A stretch of DNA of 64,000 nt from Prorocentrum cordatum. Taxonomy: Eukaryota > Sar > Dinophyceae > Prorocentrales > Prorocentraceae. The notes beneath the pieces are model-generated. The model was not told the origin of the DNA, did no database searches, and saw only the letters and a program-made list of their open reading frames with translations. Below are positions 1 to 9,335 of this stretch, one piece after another; the stretch's first letter is position 1; each line of letters begins with the position of its first letter. Both the position numbers and the translations under genes were made by a program. The stretch lies in NCBI GenBank assembly GCA_963575745.1, contig CAUYUJ010005758.1, positions 227,501 through 291,500 of the forward strand, in the 5' to 3' direction.

Positions 1-117
1 ACCGGCTCAAAATCGATCTGGAACCTGTTAAGCCCCCCCCCCCCCAGGGGCCCTTGACGGATTCAAAATCGATGTTGGAAGGGTCTCGCCGCCAGGGCCC
101 CTCGGGGCACCGGCGCA

Positions 118-600
118 GTCAGAGCTCAAATCGAGCTCTGACTTGCTGGGTTCGAGCTCCGTGGGAGCTCTAACATGCTATGTTAGAGCTCCCGCGGAGC
201 TCTGATAACAGCTCAAACAGAGCTCCCAGGGGGCTCCAACATGGCATGTTAGAGCCCCAAAACGAAAGCTATTAGAGCTCAAATGGAGCTCTAACATGCG
301 GTGTTAGAGCTCCCTGGGAGCTCTAACAGGCCATGTTAGAGCTCCATGTTAGAGCTCCCTGGCAGGGATCTCTAACGAGACATGTTAGAGCTCCCTGGGA
401 GATCTACCATGCTCTGTTGGAGCTCACTGGGAGATCTAACATAGGATGTTAGAGCTCCCTGGGAGCTCTAACGTGTCCTGTTAAGCGCCCATGGGAGGCT
501 CCCAGGGAGCTCTAACATGCTTCCAACGTAGGGCGTTCGAACTCGCATCGAGTTCAAACAAGTGATGTTAGAACTCAAATCGAGTTCGAACATAGGATGC
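118..600. repeat. AGAGCTC palindromic satellite, block 1
   Basis: A short motif of the form GGGAGCTCTAACATG recurs many times in alternating orientation. The array therefore has two dyad axes, one in the AGCTCCC(T/A)GGGAGCT part and one in the CTAACATG..CATGTTAG part. Copies vary by a few bases and spacing is irregular. I see no coding potential; the open frames here are shadows of the repeat. The first 117 bases hold nothing I recognise except a C-run at 34-46. Confidence 0.85.
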
Positions 601-659
601 TCGACGCCCGAAGATGCCTCTAAAAACTTCCAAGAGACATCCGAGGAGGCTCTTATGTT

Positions 660-837
660 ATCCATGTTTCTTGTTCCCCCTCATCCTTCTCCTCCTCCTC
701 ATTATCCTCCTCCTCCTTGTCAGCCTACTCCTCCTCCTCCCTCCTCTCTCCTCCCCCTCCCTCACCTCCTCCTGCTCCTTGTCCACTTTCTCCTCCTCCT
801 TCCTCCTCCTCCTCGCGGCGAGGACAGCGACATCAGA

Positions 838-918
<81 letters not shown>

Positions 919-1395
919 CGGGAGAGGGAGGGAGGTGGGCGGGGGAGGGGGTACACATCGAGGTTCAAACCTCGAGCCTCGAGGTTTGCCTTCGGGGGGC
1001 CTCCTCGTCGCCACGGCTGGGCGGCACCAGAACCAGCAAGACCAGCAGCAGCACTGGCAGCAGCAGCAGCACCACCACCAACACAAACAACGGCACCAGC
1101 AGCAGTGCCAGCAGCAGCAACAACAGCACGAGAACCAACAACACCACCAGCAGCACCAGCAGCAGCACGACCACCAGCAGTACCAGCAGCAGCAACAGCA
1201 CCAACAGCAGCACCCGCACCATTCGCTACCAGAGATCTCCCAATTCACCGTTGTTGCAAACAGCGCAACCTTCCAATCCCCACCGAAACCTTTGGAGCGA
1301 TCTCCACCGGAACCTTTGGAGCTCCCTCTCTCTCTCTCTCGCTCGCTGTGTCTCTCTCTCTCTCTCGCTCTGTCTCTCGCTCTGTCTGCTTATAG
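660..1395. repeat. Compound simple repeats (TCC, GAC/GGC, CAG/CAC, TC)
   Basis: In order: TCC/CCT-rich DNA (about 680-815), (GAC)n running into (GGC)n (838-918), a CAG/CAC/CAA-rich stretch (1035-1215) and (TC)n (1323-1393). Long open frames exist in nearly every frame on both strands because the triplets lack stops; they translate into runs of D, R, T, Q, S or L. I do not regard any of them as a gene. Confidence 0.85.
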
Positions 1396-1812
1396 CTGTG
1401 TTAGAGCTCGATGTGGGCTCTAACATGTTATGTTAGAGCTCCGAAGGAAATCTAACATAGCATGTGATCTAACACATGGTGTTAGAGCTCCCAGGGAGAG
1501 AGAGGGAGCTCTAACATAGCATGTTCGAGCTCAGCTCGAGCTCTAACATGGCATGTTAGAGCTCCCAGGGGGCTCGAGCATGGCATGTTAGAGCTCGACT
1601 TGAGGTCTACCTGGAGTTGAGATCCAACGTAAGAAGGTAGATCTCGAGTTGAGCTCTATGAAAGCTCGATTTGAGATCTAACTTCACATGGTAGATTTCG
1701 TTTTGAGCTCTAGCATGCTATGTTAAAGCTCCAAGGGAGCTCTAACATAGCATGTTAGAGTTCCCAGGGAGCTCTAACATAGCATGTTAGAGCTCCCAGG
1801 GAGCTCAGGGGG
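1395..1812. repeat. AGAGCTC palindromic satellite, block 2
   Basis: Same alternating-inverted AGAGCTC/CTAACAT family as at 118-600, separated from it by simple repeats. A small third remnant (TCTAACGTGGGATGTTAGA) lies at about 2278-2300. The array ends in a G-run at 1808-1820. Confidence 0.85.
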
Positions 1813-1865
1813 GGGGGGGGCTCAGGCGAAGCGCCCGGCCCGCCCTGCTGAGGGACGCCCGGCGG

Positions 1866-1942
1866 CGTGGCGACGACGACGACGACGCCTTCGCCGTCGT
1901 CGACGCCGTCGCCGTCGCCGCCGCCGCCGTCGCCGCAGCCGC

Positions 1943-2019
<77 letters not shown>

Positions 2020-2085
2020 TGGACGGAGGGGGTCGTCGTCGTCGTCGTGGACGGAGGGCTTCGTCGTCAACGCCGTCGACGTCGC

Positions 2086-2135
<50 letters not shown>

Positions 2136-2200
2136 TGGACGGAAGGGGGCCGTCGTCGTCGCCGTGGACGGAGGGGGTCGTTTTCAAACTTCGGCGAGCA
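1866..2200. repeat. (CGT)n / (CGC)n triplet repeat field
   Basis: Tracts of TCG/CGT and CGC triplets, broken by copies of a GTGGACGGAGGG-type spacer at about 2019, 2048, 2134 and 2164. Translation gives only poly-S, poly-R or poly-V. A related block with the same spacer is at 2600-2735. Confidence 0.85.
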
Positions 2201-2389
2201 CACGAATGTATTGAAAGCCTCCGGGGGAGAGGGGTCTTGAAAGCCTCTGGGGGGGAAGCAGGAGGGGGAGGAGGAGATCTAACGTGGGATGTTAGATCTC
2301 AAATTCCTCCTTCCTCCCTCTGTTCGGGGAGGTTTACCTCCCCCCCCTCCCTGGGCCCGGAGGGGGGGGAGGGGGGCGAGGGGTTAGAG

Positions 2390-2575
2390 CGTCCAAGATG
2401 GCCCAAGACGGCTCCAAGAGAGCCTCATAGAGCCCAAGATGGCCTCCAAGATGGCCCAAGATACCTCAAGATAGCTCAAGATAGCCTCCGACATGCCTCC
2501 AAGAGGCCTCAAGACGGCCCATGGTTTCAAGTGCCCTCCGAGCCCTCCAAGGACCCCTCCAAGAGGCCAAATTCC
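2390..2575. repeat. CCAAGATGGC-type 10-12-nt degenerate repeat
   Basis: Degenerate units such as GGCCCAAGATGGCCTCCAAG. The same family appears in either orientation at about 22690-22990, 26630-26910, 50280-50400 and, hugely expanded, at 52150-54232. No gene is evident in it. Confidence 0.7.
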
Positions 2576-2599
2576 ATCAACAACTTAAAGAAAATCCAT

Positions 2600-3365
2600 G
2601 CTTGCCGCCGTCGCCGCCGCCGCCGCCGTCGTCGTCGTCGTCATCGTCGTCGTCGTCGTGGACGGAGGGGATCGTCGTTGTCGTCGTCGTGGACGGAGGG
2701 TGTCGTCGTCGTCGTCGTCGTCGTCGCCCGCAGTACTTGCTTGCCGCCGATGATGACGATGACAACGACGACGACGACGACGACGACGATGATGATGATG
2801 ACGATGATGACGGTGATGAAGATGAACACCATCGAAAACCGATGATGGTGATGAGGAGAAGGAGGAGCGGCGGAAGAATATGATTGACGATAGTCCCCAT
2901 CATCACCATCAAAACCATCGAAAACCAATGATGATGATAATGAGGAGGAGGAGGAGGAGGAGCGGCGGAAGAATATGATTTACGATAGTCCCCATCATCG
3001 CCATCACCATCAGCATCATCACCTTCGCAGTCGCCCCCATCACCATCACCATCATCATCGCCATCATTCACAATAGGGAAACTCAATCGATTCAGGGCTC
3101 GGGGAAGCCGCAGGGAACGACATTGCCTTGAGCCAAGTCCTACGGACCACAATGGTGATGATGATGATGGCGATGGCGATGGTGATGGTATGGATAGTGA
3201 TGATGATGGGGATGGTGATGATGGTATGGTGAGGGCGATTGTGATGGTGATGATGGTGATGGTGATGATGGTGATGGTGGATGTGATGATCACCACCATC
3301 ATCACCAGCACCATCGCCATCACCATCAGATCACCACCATTACCATCGTCATCAGCATCAAAACA
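2600..3365. repeat. CGT, GAT and CAT/CAC triplet repeats
   Basis: CGT/TCG triplets (2604-2732) pass into GAT/GAC (2745-2825), two near copies of a GATGATG..GAGGAGCGGCGGAAGAATATGA segment (about 2840-2885 and 2925-2978), then CAT/CAC and GAT/GGT tracts to about 3365. Open frames on both strands are repeat-encoded. Confidence 0.8.
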
Positions 3366-4600
3366 CAAAAACACTCAACTCACTCAACTAAAACCAGCCC
3401 TAAAGACAGGCTGATGTCGTGATGTTCACATCGTGGACCTCGGAAGGCATCGACGGCCTCTTCCCCGAGACTGGCCTCTCATGCATCGCTTGTGTCACGG
3501 CCCAGGGGTCCCGACACTGGCCCCTCAAAGGCCGAGACTCTGGAAAAGCCTGCCATCTTGATTTGCTCAACGAACCGGAGGTGCTTGCGGACGAAGCGCG
3601 ACTGCGAAAGGCGCTGCGGCGACGGCCGCGGCTCACGGCCAAGGGGGCACGCAATTATGGCGACAGCCTCCCCAGACCCCCAGCGTCATGACTTGTTCAT
3701 AACGCCGACATCCAAAAGTCTCGACCTCGACATCCAAAAGTCTCGACCCGTTCCCTGGGACCCGTTTTTCATCCTGAGTCGTTTTTGACGGTCCCGAGGG
3801 CTGGTATGGGCCTCACAGAGGCCGTAAATAACGAAAAACCTACCGCCATGACTTTTTCATAACCCGAGGGGGTCTGGGTCCACCCGCCCCCTTCCACGGA
3901 GGGCCTCACCGCAGATCGCGCTCCCGCGGCTTGGGCTGCAGCCCTGCCGTGCTACCGCCGTCGGACTATCCTGTGGTGAGCGCACTGGGGACGACGAGGA
4001 CCTGGACTCTGGCTGGACTGATGCTCTCGATCCTGGCGTCTGTCCTCCAGTTCTCGGGTGCTGCTACAAGTGCCCATGGCCCACAGTGCCCCCAGGGGTC
4101 TCGGGGAACCCAGACGGCCTCCAGAGCACCCCTCACGAAGCCCAAGCAGCCCTAGGGGCTCCAAAATCTGGCAAGTGGAGCGAAAAGCCGGGGGCACCTT
4201 GGGCCGGAGCCACCTTTAACAACCTCCGCAGTTCGGCCTCCCGGGGCCCTCTTCGGGGCCCCAGACGGTCCACCATCCATCGGAGACCTCTGGGGCTCGC
4301 GGAAGCAATCCGTCGGGGGCCTGCGGAGCCCTGAGATCCGACGTCACGAACACTTTTGCAACATCGCGCAGCATCACGACTGGACCCTACACCCCGACCT
4401 TTCTGGTTATTTTATGAGGCGGATTCGTGTGTGATGGCCCAGGGCCCGAAATTCTGCGACAGGGCCCGGTGCGACAAGATCTCGCACCGCCTGCATCTCG
4501 GGGAGGCGGCTTCGCTTTTGGTGGGCCCGGCGGCTCTCAGGCTGTGCCCATCGCCGGGCTGTGCCTCCAGGGCAGCCGCACCTGCGGGCTGGGCCGCGGC
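3366..4600. other. No recognised gene; small direct repeat at 3706-3747
   Basis: GC-rich, non-repetitive DNA. The plus frame 3419-3691 (91 codons) has unbiased composition and could be an exon, but I recognise nothing in it. A 20-nt unit beginning CGACATCCAAAAG occurs at 3706-3725 and again at 3728-3747. Region 4070-4330 has a CCAGAGGCCCC flavour like the degenerate repeat at 2390. This stretch lies just 3' of the minus-strand LOTUS gene and may hold its untranslated end. Confidence 0.4.
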
Positions 4601-7600
4601 TCAGAGCAGGTCCGAGAGCAGGAGCACCTGCTGGCCGCTCTGGCCCGTGGGGCTGCCCACGGGCGTGCGCGGCAGCCGCCCCAGGCCCTGCCAGTAGCCT
4701 CCCGGCGAGGCCGTGAGCGCTGGGCTGGGCGGCACGAGCGCCGGCCCGGGCGAGGGCAGCACGCCGCCGCCCTCCAGCGCGCCAGATCGCTCGGAGCCCA
4801 CGGGCGCGGGCGGCTGGTCGAAGGCCTCCCAACCGGGCGGCCGGTGGAGCCCCGCCTCCTTTGGCAGGCTGCGCGCCCGCCTCGCTGCCCCGGGCGCGGG
4901 CGTGGGCAGCTGCGGCGGGTGGTGTATGAACGTGTTCTTCACGACGCCGCTGCTCGACGCCTTCTCTGGCCAGGAGGGCGAGAGGGCCAGCCACCTGAGC
5001 GACTAACAGGAACGGGCCTTACGCGAGAAGGCGTAGCGACCTCACGCCGCGGCTTACGCGGGCCGCCAGCGTGACTCGCTTTTCTGGGCGACCTCACGCG
5101 GGCAGCTCGCCGGTGCAACGGGACACACTTCTGGCGTCGCTCACCTGGACCTGCCTGGCTCCCCGGGCGACAGGCCTGGCGGCGCGACCAGGGGCCCAGG
5201 AGAGCTGAGCCCAGGCACGAACACGCCCGCGTCCTCCAGGGACAGCGGCTCGTTGGGGCAGAACGGAACCCGCGGCGGGGCAGCCGCGCCGGCGCCCTCG
5301 CCCCAGCTGGCCTCTGAAGGAGCAACATAGAACCACCGAACCATACAGGTCCGGAGGCTCACGGTCCCCCGTCCCTGGCGGCGCCGGAGGCGCCGCCTCG
5401 GGGGACCCGGCGCCGACCCAAGAAGTCCGCGCGGAGCTCCGAAAGTTGATGGTTGTGCCGTTCGGTTGCTCCTCGAGCCTCCCCGTCCAGCGACAGGCTG
5501 CTGAGGATCTTCATCGGCGCGTCGTCGGGCTTCGGGCTCCGCGGCTCCAGCCCCGCCTCGGCGGACAGCGCCTGTCGGGCGGGTGGCACGGGGGGGTGAC
5601 CTACATGGGGGGGTGAAGAGCAAGGCCCTGTTGGGCCCCTGCTGGCTCCCAAAGGGGCCTGCAGGGCCCCTTGACGGCATCTCTCACCCCCGATTATAAG
5701 AGGTCGCCCCCCAGTGCCACCCGCCCGAGCCTGCTCCGCGGAGAGCTCCGGGCCCGCCGCCTCGAGGGCGGCGCCGTCGGCGCCTGGGGCCCGTGGCAGC
5801 GAGTGGGCCCTCTGTCGGCCGGCGCCCGGGGGGGCCGGCAGGTGCAGGTACGCCGCAGAGGGCGGCGGCACGGCCGCGCGAGCGAGGCCCGCGCTGGCGT
5901 AGCCGGCGGCCTGGTGGTCGAGGCTGAAGGAGGGGTGCGAGTACCTTCTGTGGCAAATCATAGGGGCACTCCATCGAGGGAAGAAGCTCCACCCTCACAG
6001 AAAGCACCCGACACGCGAAGCCGCTTGGCCAGCGCACCCAAGGATGGAATCGAACAGCGCAGGGCTGTTTAGTAAACGCCCAGGGCCGTAGTAAACGCCA
6101 ATTATCGGGCTCGGGGTGTTTGTTTCCTCCCTTCAACCTCATACGCACCCCACACCATCTCTGGCGAGCCGACGCGGATCAACAGTCATAACGACGCTAG
6201 ATCGGCGCTACTCGACGCGAAAATCGGCGCTGTCTCATCGCTGACCACACGCTAATCGACGCTGGTGCGCACTATAACTATAGACGCGTGCGAGTACCCG
6301 CTGGATCGCCACCTGCTCGCGGTGGAGGGTGTCGGGTCGCCGGGCGACTGCAGCGGGGTGACGGGCACGTGAACGGGCGCCCACCTGCTGACCGTCGACG
6401 GCGTGGGGTCGCCGGGGGACTGCAGGGGCGTGGCGGGCACGTGCACGGGCTGCAGCGCAGCTCCCCCTCGGAGCACGGCGTCCTCGTCGAAATCGAGAGG
6501 CTCGTCCGGGCAGAAGAGCCGCCGCGGCCCCGTGCTCGGCTCGCCCTGCTGCGCGAGGAGCTCCCGCCCTGGAGCCTCGCCGGGCGCCTCGCCGGGCTCT
6601 CGGTCGGCGGCTGCGCTGGCGTCGGCCTGCACGACCATGTAGCCGTGGCCGTGCAGCTCCACCGTGCACACGTCGGCGAAACGCTCGTCCTGCAGCAGCT
6701 CCGACAGCCTCGAGTGCCCCAGCGTCGTCTCGCTGAGCTCGATCTGGTACTTCGAGCGGAAGAGCCGCTTCACGTTCGACAGGGGCAGCGAGGCTGGGCC
6801 CGCGCCAGGCTCCGCGACGCCCTGCAGGATCTCGCGCAGGCAGCTGCGCGCGACGTCCCAGGTCGCCAGGCCCAGCCTCTGGGCGGCCTGGCCGCCGGGC
6901 GGGTCTGCCCCGGAGCTTGCGCACGGCTGGTTGCCCTCGGCGGCCTGCTCCTTGACCATGGACTGGGAGCGGCTGTAGGGCACCACGGCGCCATTCGAGT
7001 ACCCCAGGATCTTCTTCGTGGAGATGGCGAGCTGTACGATGTGGCAGACCTGCCCGAGGGAGTACTGCGCCAGGAAGGACAGCCCCCGAGCGGCGAGCGC
7101 CTGGGCGCACGAGTACCTCCCGCCCGGGAGCAGCGACTCCTCCCCCTCGAGGGACCCGAAGTACGCCGCTGCGCTGGACCACATGGACGATGATAGAGGA
7201 ACAAAAAAACGGCACCAACATACAATTTCTGAGGTCCGCACGGATTTCTTGGATCGACCCTGGACCCCCTCCCTGGCGCGCAGAGCGCGCCAGGGGCAGC
7301 GCCGGAGGAGTCGCCAGTGGGGGCCCAACGCAGATCCAAGAAATCTGCGCGCACCTCCGTGGGTGTATGTTTCTGCAGCTTTTGTTCTTCGGGATGAGTA
7401 CACGTCCTCGGGGCTGTACACGTCGACGAAGCACTGCTCCCGTGCCGTGAGGACCGCGGACCAGTCGCCGCCCTCTTCTGGCGCGACGTCGACCTGCCCG
7501 CACGCGTCGCAGACGGCCTTGAGGTGCCTGACGTCCACGTCCGGCAACTGCTCGTAGCCGCGGAAGGGCGGCGTGGCCCCGGCAGCGGCCGCGCCGCCCG

Positions 7601-7722
7601 CGGCCCTGGCGGCCTCCCTCTCGACGAAGTGCTCGGCGATGCGCTTGCGAAGGATTCTCCCGAATGGCTTCAGCTGGTCCCCGTACAGGCTTTGTATGGC
7701 GTCCACCACCTCGTCCCCAGGG
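4601..7722 (-). CDS. LOTUS (OST-HTH) domain protein, six exons, 5' end not found
   Basis: Read on the minus strand, six exons join in consistent phase: 7722-7402, 7173-6298, 5944-5731, 5571-5479, 5311-5145 and 4994-4601 (TGA at 4603-4601). They give about 687 residues, N-terminally incomplete. Exon 1 holds a motif around LKPFGRILRKRIAEH; exon 2 holds a segment around LGQVCHIVQLAIS..GYSNGAVVPYSRSQSMVK, which resembles the OST-HTH-associated region, then a clear LOTUS winged helix at about 6785-6625 (FRSKYQIELSETTLGHSRL, ending VELHGHGYMVV). LOTUS domains bind RNA, often G-rich or G4 RNA, or partner DEAD-box helicases. The C-terminal half is Pro/Ser-rich with two FCP(D/N)EPL motifs (exons 2 and 5) and a doubled VTPLQSPGDPTPST-type segment. 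It is probably cytoplasmic, which is inference. No start codon was assigned, because upstream sequence lacks a convincing exon except perhaps 8754-8905. Confidence 0.8.
4995..5144 (-). mobile_element. LOTUS gene intron 5: GT-AG, introner-like edges
   Basis: Minus strand: donor TCCAG|GTGAGC, acceptor CGCTCAG|GTGG, 150 nt, phase 2. CAGGTG occurs at both edges as a direct repeat, and the next bases inward, AGCGAC, form a short inverted repeat with GTCGCT at the other end. The TIR is only six bases, so introner origin is weaker here than for introns 3 and 4. Confidence 0.6.
5312..5478 (-). mobile_element. LOTUS gene intron 4: GC-AG introner, shared core motif
   Basis: Minus strand: donor GGGGAG|GCTCGAG, acceptor TTCAGAG|GCCAGC, 167 nt, phase 0. 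A 5-nt direct repeat GAGGC on the minus strand (plus GCCTC at 5310-5314 and 5477-5481) flanks an insert (5315-5476). Its ends, TGAAGGAGCAAC and the complement of GTTGCTCCTCGA, are 12-nt inverted repeats with two mismatches. The interior carries the core GTCCGCGCGGAGCTCCG (5425-5441), which is shared with elements at 7.2, 29.9 and 57.2 kb. Confidence 0.8.
5572..5730 (-). mobile_element. LOTUS gene intron 3: GC-AG introner with 15-bp terminal inverted repeats
   Basis: Minus strand: exon ..GAGCAG|GC at the donor and CCCGACAG|GCG at the acceptor, giving 159 nt. The insert 5575-5728 begins and ends with perfect 15-nt inverted repeats (TCGGGCGGGTGGCAC at 5575-5589, its complement at 5714-5728). It is flanked by the 5-nt direct repeat CAGGC on the minus strand (plus GCCTG at 5570-5574 and 5729-5733). 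The splice cut CAG|GC falls at the same place in both copies, so one copy supplies the donor GC and the other the acceptor AG, and removal restores the uninterrupted codons. Confidence 0.85.
5945..6297 (-). other. LOTUS gene intron 2, 353 nt, 11-bp direct repeat at its edges
   Basis: Minus strand: donor GCGG|GTACTC, acceptor CACAGAAG|GTAC. The 11-mer GGTACTCGCAC spans the exon 2/intron junction and recurs across the intron/exon 3 junction, so the donor sequence is duplicated at the acceptor. Joining at these points preserves the frame (SSGYSHPSFS). No terminal inverted repeat was seen. Confidence 0.7.
7174..7401 (-). other. LOTUS gene intron 1 (GT-AG model), contains introner-like element
   Basis: On the minus strand the donor is GT|GTACTC and the acceptor GGTCCAG|C, giving 228 nt. 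Inside lies a 199-bp element (7194-7392) flanked by TCATC on the minus strand (plus GATGA at 7189-7193 and 7393-7397). Its imperfect inverted arms share GA(A/G)GAACAAAA, ACATACA and GATTTCTTGGATC, and the centre is a hairpin, CCTGGCGCGC/GCGCGCCAGG, at 7272-7294. Both the GT-AG intron (228 nt) and the duplication-to-duplication insert (204 nt) are multiples of three and contain no stop. Confidence 0.6.
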
Positions 7723-8079
7723 CTTGGTCGGACGCATCGAGGGCCCCGGGAGGCTCCGGAGCGGCCAAACGTACCCCCTACCCAAGCTACAACATGCGGC
7801 CAGAAAGCGCGACGCGGTATCCAGCGGACTCTGACTTCTCCGTTTGACCTGGGACGCTTCTGTTTGGCTAACCATGCTCGTTCATACGATGGCCCCGGGC
7901 CAGGGCCCAACGGTGGCCCCCGGAGGACCGAATCGCGAAGACAAAGCGCCCGTCGTCTTGTCCTGGAAGCGTGGACAGCCCGCGCCCCCAGTGGGCCACG
8001 GAAGCCTCTGGGGGCGGCCATGGCCCATCAGAGGATGCAGTCGGACGCAGGTGCCGCGGGAGCGGGCCTCCTCTTTCCT

Positions 8080-8195
8080 CCTTCCTCCTCCTCCTCCTCC
8101 TCCTCCTCCTCCTCCTCCTCCTCCTCCGTCTCCTCCTCCTCCTCCTCCTCCTCCTCTTCCTCCTCCTCCTTCGCCTCCCTCCTCCACTCCATCAG
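8080..8195. repeat. (TCC)n microsatellite
   Basis: Nearly pure TCC/CTC repeat with few interruptions. All open frames across it are poly-S, poly-L, poly-P, poly-G or poly-E. Confidence 0.9.
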
Positions 8196-8224
8196 TTTTC
8201 CTTCAAAATGACCCGGGCGCGACA

Positions 8225-8425
8225 CCAAGTAGGGGAAAGCGTATTGCATAGGCGCATCGCTGGGCGCATCGCTTGGCATTGCTTGGCATCGCTTGGCATT
8301 GCGTGGGGAACCCGCGAAACCCGAGGAACCCGAAGAACCGGGGGAACCCGAAGAACCCACGGAAACCGAAGAATCCGAGGAACCCGAGGAACCTGGGGAA
8401 CCCGAGGAAGGTCCGGGGAACGGGC
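8225..8425. repeat. GCATCGCTTGG and GAACCCGAG short tandem repeats
   Basis: First a GGCATTGCTTGGCATCGC-type 10-11-nt repeat (8250-8300), then about a dozen degenerate 9-nt units of GAACCCGAG (8305-8420). Just downstream, 8495-8580 is rich in GATGCATCG palindromes. Confidence 0.75.
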
Positions 8426-8619
8426 AAAGTTGGATCCCGAGACACCAATTCTTCACCAAGTGAGAAGCCGTTCGGCAAGCCTCATCGGGGAATAGCACCA
8501 CACCGCCGATGCATCGACGATGCATCGCAAACGTCGCCGATGTTTCGACGATGCATCGGCGATGCGGCGCGATCCGTCGATCCCATCTACTCGGGCCCCA
8601 TATAAGAGGCCTCGATGCT

Positions 8620-8755
8620 CCTCCTCCCCTCCCCTCACTCACTCCTCCTTGCGCCCCTTCCCCCCTCCCTCCCTCACTCCCCTTCCCCCCCATTCCCCCC
8701 TTCCCCCCTCCCCTCCCTCCCTCCCTCATTCCTCCTTCCCCCCCTTCCCCCCTCC
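8620..8755. repeat. CCTTCCCCC / CCTCCCT pyrimidine tract
   Basis: An almost uninterrupted pyrimidine strand with C-runs; potentially triplex- or i-motif-forming. No coding evidence. Confidence 0.85.
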
Positions 8756-8905
8756 GTCGGACCTCGGCCTCGTCGGGCTTCAGCCCCTGTGCCTGGCGCC
8801 CCCGCGGCTGCGGGGGCGTCCTGGCGCACGCGGCCTCGGCGTCGTCCTCCGCGCCGTCGCGGTCAGCCGGGCCCCTCGCTGGCTGCCTGCGCCTGCAGAG
8901 AAGTG
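8754..8905 (-). CDS. Possible exon, unidentified (perhaps upstream LOTUS exon)
   Basis: One minus-strand frame reads ADRDGAEDDAEAACARTPPQ and onward to GLKPDEAEVRR with no stop and normal amino-acid composition, unlike the flanking tracts. An acceptor-like CTCTGCAG lies just upstream on that strand. It is 1 kb 5' of the LOTUS gene on the same strand and could be its N-terminus, but no junction was found. Confidence 0.2.
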
Positions 8906-9114
8906 GGACGACGAAGACGCGGGAGGCGGAACCCTGAGATCCGGGCGTCGCATTTAATTCTCACACGTGGCGTTTTCGCCCGTTGCCAGCCCCAAGACCA
9001 TCACAGACCGATCCGGTTCGAAAATGCGGCAGAAGCCAAGGGACTAGGGCTTTTGTCCTGGCATTCATGATGTTGCAACTTTTCGCCATGTCAGATCCCA
9101 AGGGAAAAGGAGAA

Positions 9115-9335
9115 AGGCGGAGGGAAGGATGATAGTGAGGAGGAGGGGGTGAGGGCGGGCGAAGAGGACAAGAAGGAGGAGGGGGAGGAGGAAGAAGGAA
9201 GCAAAGGCGAGGGGCGAGATGGAGGAGGAGGAGAGGGAGGAGGAGGAGGAGGAGGAGGAGGAGGAGGAGGAGGAGGAGGAGGAGGAGCGTGGCCTCGATG
9301 AAGGGAAGGAGAAGAAGGAGGAAGAGGAGGAAACA
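9115..9335. repeat. (GAG)n purine tract
   Basis: GAG/GGA repeats with scattered interruptions, purest at 9232-9288. Coding frames here are artefacts. Confidence 0.9.

Noticed and set aside
1784-2845. 353-codon open frame of poly-R/D/M across triplet repeats, and similar frames at 27334-28113, 32650-33255, 36354-37691, 50655-51707 and 51720-53354
   Set aside because: They consist almost wholly of translated microsatellite or short tandem repeat; alternate frames and strands are equally open, and no conserved non-repeat segment is present.
6235-7193. Long frames overlapping the LOTUS gene in other registers and on the plus strand
   Set aside because: The LOTUS frame has recognisable domains and phase-consistent exons; the others are GC-rich shadows with R/A/G-biased composition.
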